The notes beneath the pieces were generated by a model. The model was not told the DNA's origin. It was given only the letters and a program-made list of their open reading frames with translations, and did no database searches. The position numbers were made by a program, and so were the translations under genes. From Planctomycetota bacterium (GTDB lineage: Bacteria; Planctomycetota; B15-G4), in contig JACKHP010000001.1 in the NCBI GenBank assembly GCA_020638905.1, forward strand, positions 248,001 to 312,000: 64,000 nt of DNA, written 5' to 3'. Shown piece by piece: positions 34,379 to 41,871 of this stretch (its first letter is position 1; every line of letters begins with the position of its first letter).

Positions 34379-36340
34379 TCAGCGCACGCGGATCGTGGCG
34401 TCGGAGAGCGCGGCCGGGTCGTCCGGCACCTCGAGCACGATCTCGCCGCCGCCGCGCGGGACGGCGACCTCCAGCGAGCCCGCGGCGTCGCCGCGCGCGA
34501 GCGTGAGCCACAGGACGCGCGCCCAGGTCGCGGCGAGGTGCACGCGTCCGTCGGCATCGGTGCGCCACGAGGTGCCGTAGACGCCCGTCGCGCCGCGGAC
34601 CAGCACCTGGACGTCCGGCAGCGGATGCCCCGCGGGATCGAGCACGCGCAGGTCGAGCGCGACCGGCGGCGTGTCGACGCGCAACCGCTCGTCGTAGGCG
34701 CGACCGCGCTCGACGACGAGCGTGCGCGGCGGGACGACGTCGGCGTCGACGGCGTCGAGCACGTGCAACGAGAGGAGCGCGCCGGGACGCAGGTCGTCGA
34801 GCATCCCCGGGACGCTGCCGCGCTCCCACGTGAGCCAGCGGGTGCCGTCCTCGAATTCCGCCTGGGCGTTGGGTCCAGCCGCCTCGGGGCGCACGGCGCG
34901 GGGCAGCGCGTCGAGCGGTGCCAGATCGGGCTCGCGCTGGACCTCGCCGTCGCACACGATGCGCACGTCGAGCAGGCGCCGATCGACGCCCTCGAGGAGG
35001 TCGAGGTCGATCGTCAGCCACGCCGAGGGTTGCAGCACGACGTCGACGTGCGCATCTTCGTCCGGTGCGGGGAACTCGAACTCGCCGCGCTCGTGGTGCA
35101 GCGCGACGACCTCGAACGCGCGATCGCCTTCGCCCACGGCGCGCAGCAGGCCCTGTCCCTCGGCGTCCGTCGGAGGACTCCAGACGCGGTTGCCGAGGCG
35201 GCGCGCGACGGCACCGCGCACGGGACGTCCGTCGGGGTCGCGCACGCTGATCGTCACGTCGCGCGCCGCGACGAGCGGCAGGTCGCCGAGGTCGACGGGG
35301 ACGCCGTACGGGAACGGTCCGCCGCTCCAGTCGAGGCGGCCGAGCGCGTGCTCGGCGTGCAGCGTGAGCTGCTTGTCGCCGATCTGGAACGGGATGCGGA
35401 AGCGTCCCTCGGCGTCGGTGACGATGGTCGTCGAGCGGCTGCCCGCGCTCGAGATGTGCGGGTCGGCGCCCGGCGCGCGCGGCTTCCCCTCCTCGTCGGT
35501 CACGTCGAGCGGACAGGCCGGCACGCCGCGTCGTTCGGCGTCGACGACGCGTCCCGAGACGCAGGCGCGTGTGACGAAGGCCACGAGCACGTCGCGCTGC
35601 CCGGCGGCCACGTGCGCATCGGTGTCCGGCGCGAGTTCGCAGAGCGATCCGGACGGGCGCAGCTCGCCGGTCCAGTCGTCGGGCAGGCCGTCGACCGCGA
35701 AGCGTCCGTCGGCGTCGGTGAGCAGCGGGTTGCGCGGCCACGAGTCGAAGTCGCCGGGTGGACGGAAGCGGAAGTCGCCGGGCCAGCCTTCTCCCGCCGG
35801 AGAGAGCTGGAACGCGAACGGCCGTCCCGGGGCGCGTCCGTCGAGTGTGATGCGTCCGCTCAGCCGCGCGCCGGTCTCGAGTTCGACGTCGTGCTCGCCG
35901 CGTCCGCGTTCGAACTCGACCACCTTCGGACGCCACGTGGCACCGCACAGCACCAGCGACACGGCGTCGTCGCGTCCCTCGAAGCGCAGCAGGCCCGCGG
36001 GTTCGCTCGTGCGGACGTCGAGCAACTCACGGCCCGCGCGCAGGAAACCGCGCACGAGCGCCGGCTCGCCCGACGCGAGGCGCACGTGGACCACGAGCGG
36101 CGTCGCGTCGACGGCCGCGGCCTCCGGCGCGTCCGGCGGCGGTTCGGGGACGGGCAGCGTCGCGTCGCGGGCGTCCTCGCGCGCCGGCGTCGCGTCGAGC
36201 CGCATCGGAGGCGCGGCGCCCTCGGTCGGCGGGACGAGCTCGGGCAGCGCGTCGATCTCGGCCGGCAGGTCGCGCAGCGCCGTCCACATGGCGTAGGCCA
36301 CGCCCAGCGCCAGCGCGAGCAGGAACAGTCGTCGGGCCAT
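34379..36340 (-). CDS. Membrane-anchored carboxypeptidase-regulatory-like repeat protein
   Basis: The 653-residue protein begins with an N-terminal signal anchor (ARRLFLLALALGVAYAMWTA) and an acidic Pro-rich linker to about residue 75. Several beta-sandwich CarboxypepD_reg/Big-like modules follow, with recurring GR(V/I)xDxxGRP and TDADGRF or TDAEGRF segments (for example LLTDADGRFAVDGLP, VTDAEGRFRIPFQ, WRTDADGRVHLAA). No catalytic residues are seen. It is a likely periplasmic or surface structural protein. The ATG has a strong GGAGG 6 bases upstream. A second protein of this class is at 45424. Confidence 0.78.
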   Translation of the reverse strand: MARRLFLLALALGVAYAMWTALRDLPAEIDALPELVPPTEGAAPPMRLDATPAREDARDATLPVPEPPPDAPEAAAVDATPLVVHVRLASGEPALVRGFLRAGRELLDVRTSEPAGLLRFEGRDDAVSLVLCGATWRPKVVEFERGRGEHDVELETGARLSGRITLDGRAPGRPFAFQLSPAGEGWPGDFRFRPPGDFDSWPRNPLLTDADGRFAVDGLPDDWTGELRPSGSLCELAPDTDAHVAAGQRDVLVAFVTRACVSGRVVDAERRGVPACPLDVTDEEGKPRAPGADPHISSAGSRSTTIVTDAEGRFRIPFQIGDKQLTLHAEHALGRLDWSGGPFPYGVPVDLGDLPLVAARDVTISVRDPDGRPVRGAVARRLGNRVWSPPTDAEGQGLLRAVGEGDRAFEVVALHHERGEFEFPAPDEDAHVDVVLQPSAWLTIDLDLLEGVDRRLLDVRIVCDGEVQREPDLAPLDALPRAVRPEAAGPNAQAEFEDGTRWLTWERGSVPGMLDDLRPGALLSLHVLDAVDADVVPPRTLVVERGRAYDERLRVDTPPVALDLRVLDPAGHPLPDVQVLVRGATGVYGTSWRTDADGRVHLAATWARVLWLTLARGDAAGSLEVAVPRGGGEIVLEVPDDPAALSDATIRVR

Positions 36341-36461
36341 GCGCACCTCCTCTCGTCCCCTGCGACGGACGCGGCGCGCCTCGTCGTCCCGATCATGCCA
36401 CGGCGCGCGCGAACCGGGCGCCCGCCGACGGTATGCTGCGCGTCCCCGCGGGAGGGCTGGC

Positions 36462-37478
36462 TTGGCCGACGGATCCGCTCGACGCACGCGCCGCACCGAC
36501 GCGCGTCGGACCGCCGGGCCGCGGGTCGGACGGCTGCTCGAGGCGGCGGTGGCCATCGTGCCGGCGTTCGACGAGGCGTCCACCGTGGGCGAGGTCGTGC
36601 GCGCGCTGTGCGCGCTGCCGATCCCGCTGCGCGTCGTGGTCGTCGACGACGGTTCGCGCGACGGCACGGGAGAGGTCGCGCTGGCGGCCGGGGCCGAGCT
36701 CGTCACGCACGTGCGGCGGCGCGGCAACGGCGCGGCGATCAAGTCGGGGCTCGCGGCGACGGTCGAGCCGCTCGTGGTCATCGTCGACGCCGACGGACAG
36801 CACGAGCCGCGGCTCGTCCCGGCGCTGCTCGACGTGCTGCGCGCGGGCCACGACCTGGCCGTGGCCTGCCGTCCCGGCTTCGGCGGCTCGGGACCGCTGC
36901 GCGGCCTCGGCAACCGCGTGCTCGCGGCGCTCGCGTCGTACATGACGCGCGCGTCGGTGCCCGACCTCACGAGCGGACTGCGCGCGTTCCGGCGCGCGCC
37001 GATGACGCCCTTCGTGCCGCTCTTCCCCGACGGCTTCTCGACGCCCACGACGTCGACGCTGGGCATGCTGCACGCGCTGCGACGCGTGCGCTTCGTGGCG
37101 CAACCGGGCGCGGCGCCGGTGCGGCGCGGGCGCTCACGCACGCGCCTGCTGAGCGACGGGACGCGCTTCTTGGCCATCCTGCTGAAGGTCACGCTGCGCT
37201 TCCGGCCGGAGCGCGCGCTGGGGCCGCTGCTCGTCTCGGCGCTCGCGGGCGTCTCGTGCGTGCTCGCGGGCGGCGGCGGCCGGCTCGCGCTCGGCGCGGC
37301 GTGCGTCCCGCCGCTGGCGTGCCTGCTCGACGGATGGCGTCGCGCGCACCGCGGGGCGCGCGACCTGGACGTGCTCGTCCCGTGCGACACGGTGCACGAC
37401 GCGGCCAGCGACGCGCGACGATCACCGGTGACGGGGCGGCGTGCGCAGCCCCTTTCGGACGCGGCGACGAACCCTTAA
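36462..37478 (+). CDS. Family 2 glycosyltransferase (DPM1-like)
   Basis: The 338-residue product has AAVAIVPAFDEASTVGEVV, LRVVVVDDGSRDGTGEVA, VVIVDADGQHEP (DXD-like) and LGNRVLAALASYMTRASVPDL with the TSGLRAFRR acceptor motif of polyprenyl-phosphate sugar transferases. A C-terminal hydrophobic segment (LGPLLVSALAGVSCVLAGGG) suggests membrane association. The TTG at 36462 has GGGAGGG about 5 bases upstream, supporting a non-ATG start. It ends in TAA, rare here, 25 bases before nrfH; a functional link with nrfHA is not evident. Confidence 0.82.
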   Translation: MADGSARRTRRTDARRTAGPRVGRLLEAAVAIVPAFDEASTVGEVVRALCALPIPLRVVVVDDGSRDGTGEVALAAGAELVTHVRRRGNGAAIKSGLAATVEPLVVIVDADGQHEPRLVPALLDVLRAGHDLAVACRPGFGGSGPLRGLGNRVLAALASYMTRASVPDLTSGLRAFRRAPMTPFVPLFPDGFSTPTTSTLGMLHALRRVRFVAQPGAAPVRRGRSRTRLLSDGTRFLAILLKVTLRFRPERALGPLLVSALAGVSCVLAGGGGRLALGAACVPPLACLLDGWRRAHRGARDLDVLVPCDTVHDAASDARRSPVTGRRAQPLSDAATNP

Positions 37479-37502
37479 CCTCTCTGCCAGGGAGGACGTG
37501 CC

Positions 37503-38081
37503 ATGGATGCGACCACGCCGCGACGGGTGAACAGGGCAGCACTCTCGCTCGCCGCGCTGCTCGGTGCGGCGCTCGGGCTCGGCGCATACACCTTCGACTA
37601 CGCCGAGGGCGCCTCGTACCTGAGCAGCGACCCCAAGGCCTGCGTGAACTGCCACATCATGCGTCCGCAGTACGACGCGTGGCAGAAGGCCAGCCATCAC
37701 ACGGTGGCCACCTGCGTCGACTGCCACCTCCCGGCCGAGGGTCTCGGCAAGTGGGTCGCGAAGGCGTCGAACGGCTACCACCACAGCAAGGCCTTCACCC
37801 TGCAGGACTTCGCCGAGCCGATCCGCATCACGCAGGGCAACGCCGACATCCTGCAGGACAACTGCCTGCGCTGCCACGGCGACCTGGTGCACGACCTCGT
37901 GCCGGGCGCCACCTCCGACCCCGACGCCGTGCGCTGCGTCCACTGCCATCGCGACGTGGGACACGGCGAGTCGGCGGGGCTGGGCGGGCGCGATCTCGGC
38001 GTCGAGGCCGAACTGGCCGGGGCCGTGCGCGTGCTCGACGACGCACGCGGATCCGACGAACACGGGAGGGACGGACGATGA
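37503..38081 (+). CDS. nrfH: NrfH: membrane tetrahaem quinol dehydrogenase subunit
   Basis: The 192-residue NapC/NirT-type protein has one N-terminal transmembrane helix (AALSLAALLGAALGLGAY) and four CxxCH motifs: CVNCH, CVDCH, CLRCH and CVHCH. The segments ACVNCHIMRPQYDAWQKASHH and TCVDCHLPAEG are characteristic of NrfH, which feeds electrons from quinol to NrfA. The ATG has AGGGAGG upstream. A C-terminal tail of about 35 residues after the last haem is longer than needed. Its stop overlaps the nrfA start (ATGA). Confidence 0.93.
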   Translation: MDATTPRRVNRAALSLAALLGAALGLGAYTFDYAEGASYLSSDPKACVNCHIMRPQYDAWQKASHHTVATCVDCHLPAEGLGKWVAKASNGYHHSKAFTLQDFAEPIRITQGNADILQDNCLRCHGDLVHDLVPGATSDPDAVRCVHCHRDVGHGESAGLGGRDLGVEAELAGAVRVLDDARGSDEHGRDGR

Positions 38082-39505
38082 ACGACACGCGACGCCGCGA
38101 GCGCGGCAAGGTCCTGTTCGTGGTGACTCTGGTGGTCGTGGCGGCGGCCACGGCAGGCGTCACCGCGCTGCTTGTGAACATCGCCGAGCGCAAGGACGAG
38201 GCGCGCAACCCGTACGTCGTCCTGCAGCCGGTCGGCGAGGACGACACCGACCCGGCCAAGTGGGGGGTGAACTGGCCGCGCCAGTACGACGGCTACCTGC
38301 GCACGGCGATCAGCACGCGCACGCGCTTCGGCGGACACGGCGGCAGCGAGGCGATGCCCGAGGAGAAGCTCGAGCGCGACCCGTGGCTGAAGCGCATGTT
38401 CGCCGGCTACGCCTTCTCGATCGACTACCGCGACCGCCGCGGCCACGCCTACATGCTGGCCGACCAGGAGGCCACCCAACGCCTCACCAAGCCGCAGTCC
38501 GGGACGTGCATCCACTGCCACGCGTCGGTGCTGCCGCTGTACCGCGAGCTGGGCGACGGCGACGTGATCGCCGGGCTCGACAAGACGCACTCGATGACGT
38601 ACCAGGAGACGAACGAGAAGCTGCACGAGATGGGCCACGCGCACCCGGTCTCGTGCGTCGATTGCCACGTGCCGAACACGATGCAGCTGCGCGTGACGCG
38701 TCCCGGGTTCCTGCTGGGCATCCGCGCGCTGGCCGAGTCCGACGCGCCGGTGCCGCACCTGCCGAGCATCGAGGAGTGGCGCGCGGGACCGCGCGAGCGT
38801 CCCTACGACCCGAACGTCGACGCGCGACGCAGCGAGATGCGCAGCTACGTGTGCGGGCAGTGCCACGTCGAGTACTACTGCTCGTCGAAGATGATCCTCA
38901 CCTACCCGTGGGGCGACGGGCTCACGGCCGACGACATCGAGGGCTTCTGGGACGCCACGACGTTCCCCGACGGCACGCCGTTCGTCGACTTCGTGCACAA
39001 GGAGTCGGGCGCGCCCGTGCTCAAGGCCCAGCACCCCGAGTTCGAGCTGTGGAGCCAGGGCATCCATGCGCGCAGCGGGGTGGCCTGCGCCGACTGCCAC
39101 ATGCCGTACATGCGCGAAGGCGCGACCAAGGTGTCCGACCACTGGGTGCGCAGTCCGCTGCTCAACATCAACCGCGCCTGCCAGACCTGCCATCACGCCG
39201 ACGAGAGCGAGATCGCGGCACGTGTCGACGCGATCCAGGGCCGCAACCACGAGCTGCTCGAGCGGAGCGGCGCCGCGCTCATGGACCTGCTCGACGCGAT
39301 CGCCGAGGCCAGGGCCGCCGGGGCGAGCGACGAGCAGGTGCGTCCCGCGCTCGAACTCCAGCGGCGGGCCCAGTGGCGCATCGACTTCATCGCCGCCGAG
39401 AACTCGATGGGCTTCCACGCCCCGCAGGAGGCCGCACGCGTGCTGGGCGAGGCCGCCGACTACGCCCGGCAGGGAGTGGCCGCCGCGTTGCGCTGGGACG
39501 ACTGA
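38078..39505 (+). CDS. nrfA: NrfA: pentahaem ammonia-forming nitrite reductase
   Basis: The 475-residue protein has an N-terminal hydrophobic signal or anchor and five haem motifs: CIHCH (residue 144), CVDCH (193), CGQCH (259), CADCH (337) and CQTCH (368). The active site is recognisable: CGQCHVEYY (catalytic Tyr) and HPEFELWSQGIHARSGV (catalytic His). The first haem, which binds the catalytic iron and is CxxCK in E. coli, is CxxCH here. CxxCH-type NrfA proteins are known in several phyla. It should reduce nitrite to ammonium in the periplasm with NrfH. Confidence 0.93.
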   Translation: MNDTRRRERGKVLFVVTLVVVAAATAGVTALLVNIAERKDEARNPYVVLQPVGEDDTDPAKWGVNWPRQYDGYLRTAISTRTRFGGHGGSEAMPEEKLERDPWLKRMFAGYAFSIDYRDRRGHAYMLADQEATQRLTKPQSGTCIHCHASVLPLYRELGDGDVIAGLDKTHSMTYQETNEKLHEMGHAHPVSCVDCHVPNTMQLRVTRPGFLLGIRALAESDAPVPHLPSIEEWRAGPRERPYDPNVDARRSEMRSYVCGQCHVEYYCSSKMILTYPWGDGLTADDIEGFWDATTFPDGTPFVDFVHKESGAPVLKAQHPEFELWSQGIHARSGVACADCHMPYMREGATKVSDHWVRSPLLNINRACQTCHHADESEIAARVDAIQGRNHELLERSGAALMDLLDAIAEARAAGASDEQVRPALELQRRAQWRIDFIAAENSMGFHAPQEAARVLGEAADYARQGVAAALRWDD

Positions 39506-39518
39506 TCCCGCCGTCCGC

Positions 39519-39737
39519 TCAGAACTGGAAGTCGATGAACGGCTGGAAGTCCGTGGCGATCCACGGCAGGACGAGCGCGGCGGCGGCGCCGTAGGCCATC
39601 GCGAAGCCCCAGTCGGGCAGGCGTGCCGCGGCGCGCTCGAGCACGCGACGCGACATGGCGACGTGGACGAGCGCGAAGCCGGCGAGGAACGTCCTTGCGA
39701 AGAGGCCGGCGCGCGATCGGGTCATGGGCTCGATCAT
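39519..39737 (-). CDS. Small membrane protein resembling an MBOAT C-terminus
   Basis: The 72-residue product has two hydrophobic segments (AGLFARTFLAGFALVHVAMS and GFAMAYGAAAALVLPWIA) and ends FQPFIDFQF, which resembles the C-terminal FxPFIYFQF tail of MBOAT O-acyltransferases such as AlgI. The remainder of an MBOAT protein is absent here. It is either a short independent membrane protein or a relic. It is convergent with nrfA, with only 13 bases between stops. Confidence 0.55.
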   Translation of the reverse strand: MIEPMTRSRAGLFARTFLAGFALVHVAMSRRVLERAAARLPDWGFAMAYGAAAALVLPWIATDFQPFIDFQF

Positions 39738-39797
39738 GCCCGCCGCGCGCGCCCGCCGCCGGGACGGCGCGGCCCTCGCCGTCCCGCCGCGGGTCGA

Positions 39798-40418
39798 TCA
39801 GGCGTCGGCGGCCGGCGGTTCGACGGCGGCCATGTCCTCGCTCAGTTCGGCGAAGATCGAGGCCGAGACCGACTCGAGCAGCTCGTCCTCCGAGAACGGG
39901 TACATGTACCAGCCGCCCGCGTGGCCGGCCCACATCACGAGGCCGGTCTCGATGTCGACGGCACGCAGCTCGAGCACGATGTACTTCCACCACGTGGGCG
40001 GGAGCAGCATCCAGCCGTCGGTCATGCTGGCGCGCGCGATGACGATGTGGTCGGCGCCGCACAGCTTGCCGATCTTCTGCTGCGCCGCGCGGTTGTCGAA
40101 GATGTCGGAGATCGAGAGCGACATCTCGGTGATGGCGTCCTGCACCGACGCGCGCTCGACGACCGAGTAGAGCTTCTGGTCGACGAGGTAGCGGGTGAGC
40201 TTGTCGGTCAGCAGGTCGGTGTCGAACGCGTACGGGTCGGACGCGCCCGTGATCAGGAACGAGCCCTCGGCCTTCTGCGCGTCGACCACGGCCACGACGG
40301 CCACGGTCTTCGGCACGCGGAAGTCCTTCGAGAGCACGGTGTCGTACGAGACGCAGCTCGCGAGCGCGGTCGCGAGCAGCAGCAGGGCGCACCTCGGGGT
40401 GCGGTCGATCGGGTTCAT
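39798..40418 (-). CDS. CsgG/LpoB-like lipoprotein
   Basis: The 206-residue lipoprotein has the lipobox LASC (ALLLLATALASCVS). The body resembles CsgG-family proteins: TVAVVAVVDAQK, DKLTRYLVDQKLYSVVER with the helix after it, and the GADHIVIARASM strand. The Asp-rich C-terminus follows a PPTWWKYIVLELRAVDIETG strand. It is likely in the outer membrane and may form an oligomer. GGAGG lies about 8 bases before the ATG. No curli or export partner is nearby. Confidence 0.78.
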   Translation of the reverse strand: MNPIDRTPRCALLLLATALASCVSYDTVLSKDFRVPKTVAVVAVVDAQKAEGSFLITGASDPYAFDTDLLTDKLTRYLVDQKLYSVVERASVQDAITEMSLSISDIFDNRAAQQKIGKLCGADHIVIARASMTDGWMLLPPTWWKYIVLELRAVDIETGLVMWAGHAGGWYMYPFSEDELLESVSASIFAELSEDMAAVEPPAADA

Positions 40419-40596
40419 GGCGGCATCCTCCGTCGCGCCGCGCGACGAGAGCGACGCGGTCTCCCGAGGTGGGCGGCCGAGCACGCCGCGGTCCCGCGCG
40501 GGCGCGCCCCAAGGGCGAAGGCGCGCGCAGCGCACGCGCCGAATCGGTGCGCGGCGACGCCGTCGAACCGGGCGCTCGCGAGCCCGGGGTGGGGAC

Positions 40597-41793
40597 TCAG
40601 CGCCGGCGCAGCCGCGCGACGACCTCGAGGTGCGTCGTGCGCGGGAAGAGGTCGACCGGACGCAGCTCGTCCACGACGAAGGCCGGGGCGAGCCCGTCGA
40701 GGTCGCGCAGCAGCGTGACGGGATTGCACGAGACGTAGACCATGCGCGGGACGCGCAGCGCGCAGATCCGCTCGACGAGCGCGCGCGCCAGTCCCTTGCG
40801 TGGCGGATCGACCACGAGCGCGTCGAGGTCGGCGTCGATCTCGGCCAGCGCGGCCGGCGCGTCGCCCTCGACGAAGCGCACGCGCTCGGCCAGGCCGTTG
40901 CGGCGCGCGGCATCCCGTCCGTCGGCCACCGCCGCGGGATGGCGCTCGAGCGCGGTCACGCGCGCGCCGGCGCGGGCGAGGCGCAGCGCGATGGGTCCGG
41001 CGCCGGCGTAGAGGTCGGCCACGTGGCGTCCGCGCACGTCGCCCAGCGCGTCGAGCACCTCGGCGTAGAGCACCGAGGCCTGCTCGGCGTGCCCCTGGAC
41101 GAACGACGTGAGCGTGCGCCGCAGCGCGAGTCCGTCGCGGGTCTCGTCGAGGTGCGCCTCTCCCACGAGCGGCCGCGTGTGCTCGCCGAGGATCACGTTC
41201 GTGCGCTCGGCGTTGCAGTTCTCGACCAGGCCCACGAGGCCGCGTGGCGCGAACTCGTCGAACAGCGCGCGCGCCAAGGCCGCGACCGCTTCCGTCCCAG
41301 CCTCGCGCACGACGAGCCCGGCCAGCGCGCGCCGACCCTCGGGATCGACGCGCGCCACGAGGTGCCGCAGGAGTCCGCGATGCGCGCGCTCGTCGTACGC
41401 CTCGACGCCGAGTTCCCGCGCGAGCGCGCGCGTGCGCACGAGCAGCGCCGTGAGCAGCGGGTGCTGGAGCGCGCAGCCGTGCAGGTCGACGATGGCGTGC
41501 GTCCCGGGACGGAAGAAGCCGGCCACCGGTCCGGCGGCCGACGGCGCGAACGGCAGCTTGATCGACGTGCGTCCGAAGAGCGGCCGCGCCGCCCCGCGCG
41601 TGGTCCGCAGCGGGACGTCCGCGAGCGCCGGCCGCGCGCGCACGAGCTCGGCCAGCGCGCGCGTCTTCTCCTCGAGCTCGACGTCGTAGGCGCGGTCGAG
41701 GCGCGTGCAGCCGCCGCACGGCCCGAAATGCGGGCACGCGACCGGCTCGCGCGTCTCGGGGCGCGCCGCGACGAGGGGGACGGATTCAGGCAT
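40597..41793 (-). CDS. RNA (uracil-5-)-methyltransferase, RlmC/RlmD/TrmA family
   Basis: The 398-residue SAM-dependent enzyme has an N-terminal Fe-S cluster pattern CPHFGPCGGC. The C-terminal methyltransferase domain has VADLYAGAGPIALRLA (SAM site), ALVVDPPRKGLARALVE, and SCNPVTLLRDL with the catalytic Cys. No TRAM domain precedes the cluster. It should methylate C5 of a uridine in 23S rRNA or tRNA; the exact site cannot be told. It is divergent from the AlkP-type gene at 41872. Confidence 0.88.
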   Translation of the reverse strand: MPESVPLVAARPETREPVACPHFGPCGGCTRLDRAYDVELEEKTRALAELVRARPALADVPLRTTRGAARPLFGRTSIKLPFAPSAAGPVAGFFRPGTHAIVDLHGCALQHPLLTALLVRTRALARELGVEAYDERAHRGLLRHLVARVDPEGRRALAGLVVREAGTEAVAALARALFDEFAPRGLVGLVENCNAERTNVILGEHTRPLVGEAHLDETRDGLALRRTLTSFVQGHAEQASVLYAEVLDALGDVRGRHVADLYAGAGPIALRLARAGARVTALERHPAAVADGRDAARRNGLAERVRFVEGDAPAALAEIDADLDALVVDPPRKGLARALVERICALRVPRMVYVSCNPVTLLRDLDGLAPAFVVDELRPVDLFPRTTHLEVVARLRRR

Positions 41794-41871
41794 CGCCGCG
41801 CAGTATGGCCCGGCCGGGCGACGCGCGCGATGCGCATTGATCGCCCGCGCACCGCGCCGGATCATGCGGCG

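Noticed and set aside
32891..37500. Very long plus-strand frame running through the hexosaminidase and surface-protein region into nrfA
   Set aside because: Only its last part (from 38078) is real nrfA; the rest is antisense to well-supported minus-strand genes or out of frame with the glycosyltransferase.
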